Assembly (NCBI GenBank): GCA_944324965.1
Contig: CALUYH010000009.1
Span: forward strand, 1-64,000
Direction of reading: 5' to 3'
From: Candidatus Avelusimicrobium gallinaceum
GTDB lineage: Bacteria; Elusimicrobiota; Elusimicrobia; Elusimicrobiales; Elusimicrobiaceae
DNA length: 64,000 nt
Shown here: positions 33,686-43,562 of the stretch, one piece after another
Layout: each line of letters opens with the position of its first letter
How positions within the stretch are numbered: position 1 is the first letter of the stretch
Translations under genes and position numbers: made by a program
The notes under the pieces: generated by a model
The model's database searches: none
What the model saw: only the letters and a program-made list of their open reading frames with translations
Told to the model about the DNA's origin: nothing

Positions 33686-34198
33686 ATGAACAGAAAGCAT
33701 CTAAAATCGTTTCCGGCTGGTAAAAATTCCGGATTTACGCTCATAGAACTGTTAGTAGTGGTGTTAATCATCGGCATTTTGGCGGCCATTGCCCTGCCGC
33801 AGTATGAAAAAGCCGTTATGAAAGCCCGGGCGATTAATGCCATCCAAGTGGTAGACGCCATTGCCAAGGCCAGCGAAGCCTACTATCTGGCCAACGGCAC
33901 ATACACGCAAAATGTGGGGGATTTGGATGTAACGTTTCCGCAATGCGGGTCCGGCTCGGTGATTAGCTGTGACGATTTTTTTATGATAGACCTGCTGTCC
34001 AACGATTCCCTGCGGGCCACCAGCGGGAATATCTATATGTCTTATTGTCCCGGCATTACCGTTTGGGAAGAATGCACCCAAAAGGGCGATTTCCGGTACA
34101 ACATCAATTTCCACGTGCACCCCACCGCACCGGACCAACGCACGTGTACGGGCATAACGGATAAAGGAAAAGCGTTTTGTAAAACGATGAATTTTTAA
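33686..34198 (+). CDS. Type IV pilin-like protein
   Basis: A 170-residue prepilin-like protein with a long leader (MNRKHLKSFPAGKNSG) before the cleavage site and mature FTLIELLVVVLIIGIL with Glu at +5. The alpha1 segment ALPQYEKAVMKARAINA and the ASEAYYLANGTYT stretch match the PilE-like pilins of this genome. Five cysteines lie in the C-terminal domain. It stands alone with a terminator directly after it. The role is pilus or pseudopilus subunit; it cannot be assigned further. Confidence 0.9.
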   Translation: MNRKHLKSFPAGKNSGFTLIELLVVVLIIGILAAIALPQYEKAVMKARAINAIQVVDAIAKASEAYYLANGTYTQNVGDLDVTFPQCGSGSVISCDDFFMIDLLSNDSLRATSGNIYMSYCPGITVWEECTQKGDFRYNINFHVHPTAPDQRTCTGITDKGKAFCKTMNF

Positions 34199-34202
34199 GT
34201 AT

Positions 34203-34230
34203 ACCCGGGGGCACTGCTCCCGGGTTTTTT
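34203..34230 (+). terminator. Rho-independent terminator after pilin
   Basis: The arms ACCCGGG and CCCGGGT form a 7-bp stem with an inner GGCACTGCT loop, followed by six T, 4 bases past the pilin stop. Confidence 0.88.
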
Positions 34231-34242
34231 GCGGGGCGGAAA

Positions 34243-35184
34243 TTAGGCCTGCCGGCTGAAACGGATGATTTGCGCCGCCAGTGCCGGAACGTTAAAATCG
34301 GAGACTTCGTTTAATTCCAACTTGAGGGCTTGCGTATAGCGGTTGAACCACGTGCGCTGGCGTTTGGCGTATTGGCGGGTAAGAGTGGCGATTTTTTCCA
34401 AGGCGGCCGGGCGGGAGAGTTTGCCCTGCACGTAGGCGATGGCCTGCGGATAACCCAAACTTTTCAGGGCGGGAACAGCGGCGGAAAAACCTTCGTCCAA
34501 TAGTGCCTGGGCTTCGGCGCACATCGGTTCAAAAATCAGTTGGGTGCGGCGTTCAATGCGTTTGTTTAGGGCATTTTTATCCCACGCCAAATACACCCAG
34601 GCCGATTGAGCGGCGTCCGGTAATTTAAAAAAATTACCGCTTTTAAGTTCGCTTGCCGGGCGGCCCGTTAATAAATAGAGCTCCAGTGCGCGCATCGTGC
34701 GCTGCACGTTGCCTGCCGGGATAGCGGAGGCGGAGGCGGGGTCTTTTTCCGCCAGGGCGTTGTGGAGCCCTTCTTTGCCGGTGCGGGCCAGCAAATCGGC
34801 CAGTTGGCGGCGGGTTTCTTCCGTGCCCGGGGGCAGCTCATCCATTCCCACGAAATACGCGTGCAAATACATTCCCGTCCCGCCGGCAAAAATAAGCGGC
34901 CGGTCTTTGTACTGCGCGGCAATTTCTCGCGCGCGCGTACGGAAAGCGCCGGCATTAAACGTGTCCGTGACGGGTAAAAAATCCACCAGCAGATACGGAA
35001 TTCCGTCCACCAGGTACACGCCGTTTTGCCACGTGCCCTGCGGCTTGGCGGTACCTGCCGTCAGGCGCGTGTACACCTGGCGCGAATCGGCCGACACAAT
35101 CACGCCGCCCGTTTGGCGGGCGATTTCCAGCGCAAGTTCCGTCTTGCCCGACGCCGTCGGGCCGCAAAGGACGATGGGTTTCAT
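34243..35184 (-). CDS. miaA: tRNA dimethylallyltransferase
   Basis: Adds the isopentenyl group to A37 of UNN-decoding tRNAs (i6A37). The 313-residue product shows Walker A GPTASGKTELA (8-18), the VSADSRQVYTRL substrate motif, AGGTGMYLHAY near 100 and the SLGYPQAIAYVQG and YAKRQRTWFNRY motifs in the C-terminal half. Its product is the substrate of MiaB, encoded 1.2 kb further on in the same orientation but in a separate unit. Confidence 0.96.
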   Translation of the reverse strand: MKPIVLCGPTASGKTELALEIARQTGGVIVSADSRQVYTRLTAGTAKPQGTWQNGVYLVDGIPYLLVDFLPVTDTFNAGAFRTRAREIAAQYKDRPLIFAGGTGMYLHAYFVGMDELPPGTEETRRQLADLLARTGKEGLHNALAEKDPASASAIPAGNVQRTMRALELYLLTGRPASELKSGNFFKLPDAAQSAWVYLAWDKNALNKRIERRTQLIFEPMCAEAQALLDEGFSAAVPALKSLGYPQAIAYVQGKLSRPAALEKIATLTRQYAKRQRTWFNRYTQALKLELNEVSDFNVPALAAQIIRFSRQA

Positions 35185-35285
35185 AGGTATATTTTAGTAA
35201 ATTTCCGCCAGGGCTTAACGGAGGGATTGTCTTTCATCTTAGGAATTCATACACTATACATAGTTCGCTATGTAAGGAGCTTGCT

Positions 35286-35801
35286 ATGGAAAAAGGTTTT
35301 ACGTTAATAGAGTTGTTGGTAGTGGTTTTGATTATTGGTATTTTGTCGGCGATTGCGCTGCCGCAATACCAGTTGGCGGTGGATAAGGCGCGGTTTTCCA
35401 AGGTAGTGTCTATGACGCGCACGTTGAAAGACACGATGGAAACGTATTACCTGGCCAACGGCACCTATTCGGCCACGATGCCGCAGCTGGATATCCACGG
35501 CCCGGCCGGGTGTAAGGAGTCGGATACGGACAATACCGTGCTGTGCTCGGACTCGTGGTTTGATATTTTAAGCAGCGATTACAGCATTGCCGGTGGGTAC
35601 GATGTAGTGGGCTACACCGGCCCGCGTTACGAGAAAACCCCGCAAAACGGATACCGGATTTGGCTGGATCATAACACGTCCGGCAAGCCGGCCGGCCAGC
35701 GGGAATGCTTGGCGGTGGACGGCTCCGAGCGGGCCCACCGGCTGTGCCGCTCGTTAAACGGGCGCCAGCAAAGCGGCGGAAAGGTGTACGTCCTGCCCTG
35801 A
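35286..35801 (+). CDS. Type IV pilin-like protein
   Basis: A 171-residue prepilin-like protein. The short leader MEKG is followed by FTLIELLVVVLIIGIL with Glu at +5; then ALPQYQLAVDKARFSKVVS and the METYYLANGTYSATMPQLDI segment shared with the pilin at 33.7 kb. Cysteines near residues 78, 90, 142 and 156 could form disulphides. A leader TACATAGTTCGCTATGTA repeat lies just upstream, and a terminator follows. It is single, with no assembly genes adjacent. Confidence 0.9.
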   Translation: MEKGFTLIELLVVVLIIGILSAIALPQYQLAVDKARFSKVVSMTRTLKDTMETYYLANGTYSATMPQLDIHGPAGCKESDTDNTVLCSDSWFDILSSDYSIAGGYDVVGYTGPRYEKTPQNGYRIWLDHNTSGKPAGQRECLAVDGSERAHRLCRSLNGRQQSGGKVYVLP

Positions 35802-35822
35802 TAACATTTGGAATACCACACA

Positions 35823-35850
35823 AAAGGCCCCGGAATGTTCCGGGGCCTTT
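35823..35850. terminator. Bidirectional terminator between pilin and PilZ genes
   Basis: The arms AAAGGCCCCGGAA and TTCCGGGGCCTTT form a perfect stem between two convergent genes. Confidence 0.9.
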
Positions 35851-35871
35851 GTTATTTGCGAAGTCGGGTAA

Positions 35872-36336
35872 TTATTTGCCTTCAAAAAGGCTTTCGTCTT
35901 TTTGAATTTTGTTGCAGATTTTGTGACACTTGCAATTGGGTACGCATACTTCGGGCAGTTTAAGCAAAATGCGGGTATCGCAATCGTTAAAGTCGTCGGC
36001 CATTTCGCTGATGACTTTTGCGTCTTTATCCGCCATTTTGGTAAACTCAATACCGATGGTGTACACGTTTTCGCGCTGTTTGACCCAGGCCAAACGGGCT
36101 TCCACTTCCATTTTGTCGGTGCCGGGCAGCTGCAGGCTGATGGAAAAACGGTCCGCCAGCGGCGCGCCCAAAAAGCTGATCATGCGCATACCGGAAGCCG
36201 ACAAGTCAGCCAAAATGGCGACCAGCGAAGTTTCCTTGCCGTCTTCGGTTTTATAATGTAGGTTGACCGGTTCAATCAGGTTGCTGATCACCGGCATACG
36301 CGGATGTCTGCGTTTTTCAGAAAATTTTTTCGTCAT
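35872..36336 (-). CDS. PilZ-domain protein with C-terminal cysteine cluster
   Basis: A 154-residue PilZ protein, a cyclic-di-GMP receptor. The arginine motif EKRRHPRMPV (7-16) and the DLSASGMRM motif (44-52) match the RxxxR and (D/N)xSxxG ligand-binding signatures. After the domain comes a tail with Cys119, Cys131, Cys135, Cys137, His138 and Cys141, a spacing that could bind a metal or Fe-S cluster; this is not part of the PilZ family. The gene starts 2 bases after miaB ends, so it is expressed with miaB. It may connect c-di-GMP to pilus or envelope functions. Confidence 0.85.
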   Translation of the reverse strand: MTKKFSEKRRHPRMPVISNLIEPVNLHYKTEDGKETSLVAILADLSASGMRMISFLGAPLADRFSISLQLPGTDKMEVEARLAWVKQRENVYTIGIEFTKMADKDAKVISEMADDFNDCDTRILLKLPEVCVPNCKCHKICNKIQKDESLFEGK

Positions 36337-36338
36337 AC

Positions 36339-37568
<1,230 letters not shown>

Positions 37569-37574
37569 AGGGGT

Positions 37575-37607
37575 AAAAAGCAAGGCGGCCCCGAAAGGCC
37601 GCCTTGC
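37575..37607 (-). terminator. Rho-independent terminator of the moxR-bat-pgi unit
   Basis: The arms GCAAGGCGGCC and GGCCGCCTTGC form a perfect 11-bp stem with a 6-base loop, followed by TTTTT on the minus strand. It lies 11 bases past pgi and ends the long minus-strand unit. Confidence 0.92.
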
Positions 37608-37618
37608 GTGAGAGTTAC

Positions 37619-39286
37619 TTAGAACAAGCCGCTGATTTTTTTGATGCTTTCCAAAATCGGCTGCGTGAGGTGAATTTTAATCACGCGTCTGCCTTTGGAT
37701 TGCAGGGCTTGGAAGTCGCCCAGCGCCTGCGCATTGCAGAGCTGGCCGAAGGTGTAGTGCTGGCCGGGGATTTTGATGTCCTTGGCCGGGTCGGCGGACA
37801 AAATCAAAAATACGCCGTTGTTGCCGTCGCCTTTGTGCAGCTGGCCGGTGGAGTGCAGGTAGCGCGGGCCGAAACCAAACAATACGGCGCGTTTGGTGCG
37901 GGCCATAATTTTATCGCGCAGCGCGAGCAGGGCTTTTTCCACTTCTTCGGACGGGTAGACATAGGGCAGAATGGCCACATAGTCGTTGCTCTCCAGAAGG
38001 GAGTACAAATCCTGTGCCAGCGTATCCAATTTTACTTCGTCGGCAATATCGGCCGAGACCAAAATCGGCGCGGACACTTCGGCGGGGATGTCGCCCGCTT
38101 CCAGCTTGGCCAGTACGTTCTTGGTCAGCGTTTTGGCTTCCTGCACGTTGGGCTGGTCAAACGGGTCAATGCCCAAAATGGCGCCGGCCGCCGCGGTGGC
38201 GATTTCCCACAGCAGGAACATCGCACCCAGCTGGTACAGGCCGCCCAGGGTGATGGTCAAAATCGGGTAGCCGCGTTCGGCCAAGTCGTCGGCGATGGCA
38301 GTAACGCGTTTGTCGTCTTCGCTGCCGGTAGAGAGGTGGACGAACAGGCGGTCGTCGCGGTAGTCAAAGTTCGGGGTCAACGTTTCGCCCGCTACCGGCA
38401 CGATGCCTTTGCCTTCCTTACCGGTGGATTCGGCCACCAGCTGTTCGGCCCACAGACCGAAGGTGGCAAAATCTTTCGGGGTGAGCAGGGTGAGCTTGTC
38501 GCGCCCGTGGTTCACGTTGCAGGCACCCATAAAAGCGCCCAATTTCACGGCGGCGTTATCTTTCACCGGGGCGTCCGGACCGAAGGAAGCGGCTTGCTCT
38601 TTGGCTTCGGTAAGCAGGCGTTTTACGTCCACGCCCATAATGGCCGCGGGCACAATGCCGAACATAGACAAGGCGGAAAATCTGCCGCCGATGTCGGCCG
38701 GGTTCAAAAAGTATTTGCGGAAATGGTGCTTTTTGGCCAAGGTTTCCAGGCCGGTGCCGGGGTCCGTGATGGCGGCAAAGTTCTGGCCGGGTTCTTTTAC
38801 GCCGGCTTTTTTCACTTCGTCCCAGAAATACGCAAATTGAGAAGACGGTTCCACCGTGCCGCCCGATTTGCTGGCAAAAATGAACAGCGTTTCGGCCGGG
38901 TTAATGCGGGCGCGGGCCGCGCCGATCCAATCCGGGTTGGTGGTGTCCAATACGATGAGCTCCGGCCAGCCTTCCTGCTTGCCGAAGACGGAGCGGAACA
39001 CTTCCGGCGCCAGCGACGAGCCGCCCATCCCCATAATTACACAATGCTTGAAATTTTGTTTTACGTCATTAGCAAACTTCAGCACATCGTCAATCCGTTC
39101 CAGCGTCCAGTCGTACACTTTCTGCCAGCCCAAGAATTTAACGATAAATTCCATATGCTCTTTGTCGTGTTTCCAAAGAGTGGGGTCCTTGGCCCAGAAT
39201 TTGGTGTTGAAATCAAGCCCTTCCAGTTTGATTTCGCCTTCTCTGATAATACCGTCGGCCATAGGGTTTGCATGTGTCTTCATCAT
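37619..39286 (-). CDS. pgi: Glucose-6-phosphate isomerase (transaldolase-fusion-type PGI)
   Basis: Interconverts glucose-6-phosphate and fructose-6-phosphate. The product of about 555 residues has two SIS domains; GMGGSSLAPEVF, SKSGGTVEPSS and GGRFSALS are the substrate-binding signatures, and the overall sequence is closest to the PGI half of bifunctional transaldolase/PGI proteins rather than to E. coli Pgi. There is no transaldolase part here. The start is uncertain because a TTG and four ATG codons lie within 25 bases; I use the ATG at 39286. A small AAGACC/GGTCTT hairpin separates it from rpiB. Confidence 0.88.
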   Translation of the reverse strand: MMKTHANPMADGIIREGEIKLEGLDFNTKFWAKDPTLWKHDKEHMEFIVKFLGWQKVYDWTLERIDDVLKFANDVKQNFKHCVIMGMGGSSLAPEVFRSVFGKQEGWPELIVLDTTNPDWIGAARARINPAETLFIFASKSGGTVEPSSQFAYFWDEVKKAGVKEPGQNFAAITDPGTGLETLAKKHHFRKYFLNPADIGGRFSALSMFGIVPAAIMGVDVKRLLTEAKEQAASFGPDAPVKDNAAVKLGAFMGACNVNHGRDKLTLLTPKDFATFGLWAEQLVAESTGKEGKGIVPVAGETLTPNFDYRDDRLFVHLSTGSEDDKRVTAIADDLAERGYPILTITLGGLYQLGAMFLLWEIATAAAGAILGIDPFDQPNVQEAKTLTKNVLAKLEAGDIPAEVSAPILVSADIADEVKLDTLAQDLYSLLESNDYVAILPYVYPSEEVEKALLALRDKIMARTKRAVLFGFGPRYLHSTGQLHKGDGNNGVFLILSADPAKDIKIPGQHYTFGQLCNAQALGDFQALQSKGRRVIKIHLTQPILESIKKISGLF

Positions 39287-39326
39287 AAGTTTCATCATCC
39301 TCAATCAATTTTAAGACCACAGGGTC

Positions 39327-39779
39327 TTATTTAAAATTTGCGTCTTCAATCGCTTTTACTTTATTAAGCCGTCCTTCGTGGCGGGTGCCCGTCAGGAAAG
39401 AGGCGCTTAAAAACCGTTCGGTCAGCTCTTCGGCCAGCGCCGGCCCGATAATCCGCGCGCCCAGGCACAGCACGTTGAGCGCATCGTGTTCCACGGCCTG
39501 TTTGGCACTGTACGCGTCGTGGCAGACGCACGCGCGCACGCCCTTGGTTTTGTTGGCCGTTACGCATACGCCCACCCCGCTGCCGCACAGCAGAATACCG
39601 CGGTCCGCCTGACCGGAGGCCACCATTTTGGCCACTTTGTCGGCGTAGTCCGGGTAGTCGGCGCGTTCGGTGCTGAAGGTGCCGCAGTCTATTACTTCGT
39701 GTCCGAGGCGGGTGACCGTCTCTTTCACGGTTTCTTTGAGCGGGAAACCCGCATGATCACAACCAATTGCTATTTTCAT
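39327..39779 (-). CDS. rpiB: Ribose-5-phosphate isomerase B
   Basis: Interconverts ribose-5-phosphate and ribulose-5-phosphate. The 150-residue product begins MKIAIGCDHAGFPLKE, contains GTFSTERADYPDYA, the catalytic Cys in ILLCGSGVGVCVTANKTKG and HDALNVLCLGAR; these are diagnostic of the RpiB/LacAB family. It lies 3 bases after gmhA and before pgi, forming a sugar-phosphate isomerase block at the end of the Bat operon. Confidence 0.94.
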   Translation of the reverse strand: MKIAIGCDHAGFPLKETVKETVTRLGHEVIDCGTFSTERADYPDYADKVAKMVASGQADRGILLCGSGVGVCVTANKTKGVRACVCHDAYSAKQAVEHDALNVLCLGARIIGPALAEELTERFLSASFLTGTRHEGRLNKVKAIEDANFK

Positions 39780-39782
39780 AAA

Positions 39783-40340
39783 TCAGTATGCCTGGTCCAC
39801 CAGGTCGCACATACAATGCGCCATAAAAATGTGGCAGGCTTGAATGTGGGGCGTGTCCTGAATGTTTACCACCAGCGGCAAATCGCACATTTCTTTAATC
39901 ATTCCGCCGTCTTTGCCCAAAAACGCCGCCGTAAAGCAGCCTTTGCGCTTGGCCAGCCCCAACGCCAAATACACGTTTTTGCTGTTGCCGGAGGTGGAAA
40001 TGCCGATGACGACGTCGCCCGGTTTGGCAAAGCCGTCAATCTGGCGGGAGAAAACGACATCGTACGAATAATCGTTGCCGATGGCGGTAAGCGTGGAGGA
40101 ATTGGTGTTTAACGCCAACGCCGGCAGGGAAGGGCGTTCCTTTTTAAACCGGCCCACAAATTCCGCCGCAATGTGCTGCGCGTCTGCCGCGCTGCCGCCG
40201 TTGCCCATCAAAATGACTTTATTTCCCTTTTTAAAGGCTTCCGTCACCTTGGCGGCCAGCTCTTCCACTTGGTCGGCCAGGTTTTCTTTTACGTACGTAA
40301 CGGCTTTGATGAGTTCATCGGCTTGTTGTTGTACAAACAT
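39783..40340 (-). CDS. gmhA: Phosphoheptose isomerase
   Basis: Converts sedoheptulose-7-phosphate to D-glycero-D-manno-heptose-7-phosphate, the first step toward LPS-core heptose. The 185-residue SIS-domain protein shows MGNGGSAADAQHIAAEFVGR, SRQIDGFAKPGDVVIGISTSGNS, and the QACHIFMAHCMCDLVD metal-binding helix typical of GmhA. Downstream heptose genes are not seen here. It follows batE by 16 bases in the same unit. Confidence 0.92.
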   Translation of the reverse strand: MFVQQQADELIKAVTYVKENLADQVEELAAKVTEAFKKGNKVILMGNGGSAADAQHIAAEFVGRFKKERPSLPALALNTNSSTLTAIGNDYSYDVVFSRQIDGFAKPGDVVIGISTSGNSKNVYLALGLAKRKGCFTAAFLGKDGGMIKEMCDLPLVVNIQDTPHIQACHIFMAHCMCDLVDQAY

Positions 40341-40356
40341 AAATTAAATCCTCGTA

Positions 40357-41076
40357 TCAAATTTGTTCTACGGCGTTCTTTTCCACCCAGCCTTTTAAGC
40401 CCTGGGATTTTACGATTACTTCGTACCAATCGTCCTTGGTGTCCTGCACCGTAAGCAAATGCCCTTGCGGCACGCTGGCACTGGCCGGAAAGTTGGCGCC
40501 CGGCCCGCTGCGTACTTCGGCCACCGGGGCCGCTACTACGGCCAAGCGGGCTTGTTCCAGCGTATAGCGGGCGTACAGCCACCCGCCGCAGAGCAATAAA
40601 ATCACGGCACTGGTCAGAAACACCCGTTTGAACTTGCGTTTTAACAGCCACACCGAGCCCAACGCACAAAACAGCCACAAAAGCAGGAACGTCAGGCCCT
40701 GTACTTCTTGGTACGATAAATAAAAGAACGCCTTGTGCAGCACTTCGGGCACGCCCGCCGGCACCAGCCGCTCGCCGCCTGCCGCCAGGGCAAGGGTCAA
40801 GTTGTGGCGGATGTCACTGTCGCGCGGGGCCAGTTTAAAGGCGCGGTAATAATTGGCGGCCGCCAGCCCTTTGCTGCCCATCTTAAAATAGCAGTTACCT
40901 ATATTGTAGTAAACATAGGGGTCGTTTGGGGTGTTTTTCAGCTCTTTTTCATAAAGCCCGAGCGCGGCGGAAAACTTGCCTTCGCGGTAGTATCCTTCGG
41001 CCTGCTGCAGGGCGGTTTGCCCCCAGGAAGCGGCCGCAAACCCCAGCAAAAGGACCGTAAGCAGTATGCGTTTCAT
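40357..41076 (-). CDS. batE: BatE-like TPR/SH3 membrane protein
   Basis: A 239-residue protein with a signal peptide (MKRILLTVLLLGFAAASWG), two to three TPRs (about 20-95), two membrane helices (about 125-170) and a C-terminal bacterial SH3 domain (about 178-239; VAEVRSGPGANFPASASVPQGH). This is the BatE arrangement. It overlaps batD by ATGA and is followed by gmhA. Bat proteins form an envelope complex whose function is still unclear; loss affects oxygen tolerance or stress resistance in some bacteria. Confidence 0.82.
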   Translation of the reverse strand: MKRILLTVLLLGFAAASWGQTALQQAEGYYREGKFSAALGLYEKELKNTPNDPYVYYNIGNCYFKMGSKGLAAANYYRAFKLAPRDSDIRHNLTLALAAGGERLVPAGVPEVLHKAFFYLSYQEVQGLTFLLLWLFCALGSVWLLKRKFKRVFLTSAVILLLCGGWLYARYTLEQARLAVVAAPVAEVRSGPGANFPASASVPQGHLLTVQDTKDDWYEVIVKSQGLKGWVEKNAVEQI

Positions 41077-42887
41077 TGGGCTTCCTCCTCCAGCAGTTTT
41101 AAAATATCCAACGCCTGGTGCGCCAGTTCCTGGGCGCTTAACGTGCCCGGCGTACCCGGCGCAAAGCGGGCCACGTCCAGCCGCTGCCACAAAAGCGAGA
41201 ACGCTTCCACCGTGGCGGGCGTAATGCCGTGCTTGGCTAACGCCGCCAAAATGGCTTTTAGCGGCAGGCTGCCGGTGCTGATGTGCATCCTTTGCTGTAA
41301 ATAGTCCGACACGGCCTCGGATACCGCTTCGGGCGAGAACGCTTTTTTCAGGCGGCTCTTGGCCGAGGTGTACACCCGTTTGCTGGCCAGCGATTTGCGC
41401 CCCACGGACGCAAACAGCACACTGGCCGCCAAAACGGCAAGCAGAATCCAGTTCAGCATCCGCCAGGTGCTCATCGTTACCAGTACGGACGGGGCGGGCG
41501 CGTGGTCGGTTTTTAAATAAGCAATATCCTGTCCCAACGTCTGAATGCCGGCTGCCGCCGCGGCCGCGGCGCCAAAGTCAAAGCCGGTATCCGTTTTGGT
41601 AGAGGGGGACACGGTTAACGAAATCGGTTCGGTCTGCAACGTTTTATACGTGCGGGAAGACGGGTCAAAGTACGACCATTTGACCGCCGGAATGGTGTAA
41701 ATGCCCGAGGCGGCCGGCACCAGCACGGTTTTAAACACTTTGGTGCTGCTGATCCGTCCGTTGGCAACCGACGAGTCGGACACGGCCTGTGCCGGATACA
41801 TTTTAAATCCGTCCAGCGCGGGGAACTGCAAATCAGCCGTGGATTTGAGGTTGCCCGGACCTTTGACCGTGACGGTCAGTGTGACGGCTTCGCCCGCTTC
41901 CACCCGGGTGCGGTCGGCCTGGGCAGACATCGTAAAACCGGTACCTACGGCGCCGTAAAAGGAGCCGGGTTTCCCGTTCGCCGGCAGGGCGCGTACGGTA
42001 AGCGTAAAGGGGGCAGATTGGGCGGTTTGTTCCTGGTTGACAATTGCCCCGCCAAACAAGCGGTCAACGACCGACAGCGGGGAAGACCCCGTCATATAGC
42101 GCACCGTGGCCGGGCCGATGGTGGCTTGGCCGGGGGTGGCGCCCGTCAGCAGGTAGCGTTGTTCTTCGTAGCGGTAGAGGTTCCCGCCGATGCTCTGCGT
42201 GCCTTGCGAGGAGCCGGCGTCCTCCATAAAAATGTTGGAAACGGTCGGCTTTTGGTACGGGGCGTCATAAAACGGACGGTTGTAATAAAAGCGCACGGCC
42301 AGGGTGACCGCTTCGTTTACGTAGGGGTTTTTGTCGCTTACGGCGGCCACTAAAAAGTAGTTTTCATCCCCGCGGGCATAGGCTTGGTTGGCCAGGTCGC
42401 GCTCCAGCGGGGGGAGGTTCGGGTCGGCCGTTTCGCGCGGGCGTTTGACGGCGGCGGAATCGTAATTGCCGGAAGATACCGCCTTGGCCGAAGACGACGC
42501 CGGCCGCGATTGCGAAATGCCTTGCGCGTTGCGGTAGATGCTGACGGAAATCGGGTCGGTCTTGTATGTTTTGCCGTTGTAGGTAAATTGAATGGCGCCA
42601 ATGGTGGCGTTGCCCACAAAGCGGGGCAGCATGGTATAGCGGAACACGGTGGACGTTTTGCCGTTGATGGACGTGCGCTGCACTTCGCGCGAATAGACGT
42701 TAAACGCCGGCAGGCTGGGCAGCTGGGGCATGACCATATTGCCCGACGCGCCGTTTACTTCTACCGTCAGCGTCAGTTCATCGTCCAGCGTCAGGTTGGT
42801 TTTGTCCACCCGCGCCGTGACGGACACCTGCGCCCCGGCCCATACGGCCAAGGTAAGTAATACAAAAGAAAGCAGAAATTTTTTCAT
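41073..42887 (-). CDS. batD: BatD family protein
   Basis: A 604-residue secreted protein with signal peptide (MKKFLLSFVLLTLAVWAGAQ) and a chain of Ig-like beta domains: residues about 20-120 start VSVTARVDKTNLTLDDELTLTVEV, repeated near 300 (FTMSAQADRTRVEAGEAVTLTVTV). One membrane helix near 480 precedes a cytosolic C-terminal part of about 110 residues. This is the BatD (oxygen-tolerance) layout. The gene lies between batC and batE with overlaps or gaps of under 5 bases. Confidence 0.9.
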   Translation of the reverse strand: MKKFLLSFVLLTLAVWAGAQVSVTARVDKTNLTLDDELTLTVEVNGASGNMVMPQLPSLPAFNVYSREVQRTSINGKTSTVFRYTMLPRFVGNATIGAIQFTYNGKTYKTDPISVSIYRNAQGISQSRPASSSAKAVSSGNYDSAAVKRPRETADPNLPPLERDLANQAYARGDENYFLVAAVSDKNPYVNEAVTLAVRFYYNRPFYDAPYQKPTVSNIFMEDAGSSQGTQSIGGNLYRYEEQRYLLTGATPGQATIGPATVRYMTGSSPLSVVDRLFGGAIVNQEQTAQSAPFTLTVRALPANGKPGSFYGAVGTGFTMSAQADRTRVEAGEAVTLTVTVKGPGNLKSTADLQFPALDGFKMYPAQAVSDSSVANGRISSTKVFKTVLVPAASGIYTIPAVKWSYFDPSSRTYKTLQTEPISLTVSPSTKTDTGFDFGAAAAAAAGIQTLGQDIAYLKTDHAPAPSVLVTMSTWRMLNWILLAVLAASVLFASVGRKSLASKRVYTSAKSRLKKAFSPEAVSEAVSDYLQQRMHISTGSLPLKAILAALAKHGITPATVEAFSLLWQRLDVARFAPGTPGTLSAQELAHQALDILKLLEEEAQ

Positions 42888-42891
42888 ACGG

Positions 42892-43554
42892 TTACCAATC
42901 TTTTTCCACGTTGCTGTCCTGCGCGGCGCCGGCCTGGGTGGGTTTTTTGCGCTCGTTTTCCCGGGCCATTTGCATCACGCGGTCCGCATCGTTTTTGTTC
43001 ATGGCGTCCTGCGGGTTGGACGGGTTTTGCTGCTGTTGTTGGTCTTGGTCCTGCTGGCCCTGGTTGTTTTGGTCCTGCTGGGACTGGTTGGGCGAGGCGT
43101 CGTCTTGGTTTTGCTGATTTTGGTCGTTTTGGTTTTGTTGGTCCTGCTGTTGCTGCAAAATCAGCTGCAAATTGTGGATGGCTTCCAAATCCTGGGGGTT
43201 TTTGACCAGTGCCTGGCGGTAGGCGGCGATGGCTTTTTGCGCGTCGCCCCCGCGGTAGTAGGCGTTGCCCAGGTTAAACAAAGCGTCCTGCGCCAGTTTG
43301 CCTTCTTGTTCGGCCGTTTGCTCAAAGGCTTGTTCGGCCGCGGCGTAGTCCTTCAGATAATAAGAAGCAGCCCCCGCCCCGAAAGAGGCACTTTCGTTTT
43401 GCGGGTCCTTTTGCAAGGCCTCGGCGTACTTTTGGAGCGCTTGGCCGTATTTTTGGTCCTTATACAGCTTGCCCCCTTGGCGCAAATCGGCCCGCACCCC
43501 GCCGTAAGCGGAGGTGGCCCCGAACACCAACACTAAAAGCAGCCATTTCTTCAT
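42892..43554 (-). CDS. batC: BatC-like TPR protein
   Basis: A 220-residue protein with signal peptide (MKKWLLLVLVFGATSAYGG), three TPRs (about 25-125) and a striking low-complexity tail of Gln/Asn/Asp (about 130-180, mainly QQDQ and NQ repeats), ending in a short charged stretch. This fits BatC, which has TPRs and sits between batB and batD. The Gln-rich tail is unusual in amount and may be a flexible linker. I start at the signal-peptide ATG, 43554, rather than at an in-frame upstream ATG. Confidence 0.83.
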   Translation of the reverse strand: MKKWLLLVLVFGATSAYGGVRADLRQGGKLYKDQKYGQALQKYAEALQKDPQNESASFGAGAASYYLKDYAAAEQAFEQTAEQEGKLAQDALFNLGNAYYRGGDAQKAIAAYRQALVKNPQDLEAIHNLQLILQQQQDQQNQNDQNQQNQDDASPNQSQQDQNNQGQQDQDQQQQQNPSNPQDAMNKNDADRVMQMARENERKKPTQAGAAQDSNVEKDW

Positions 43555-43562
43555 ACTATATT

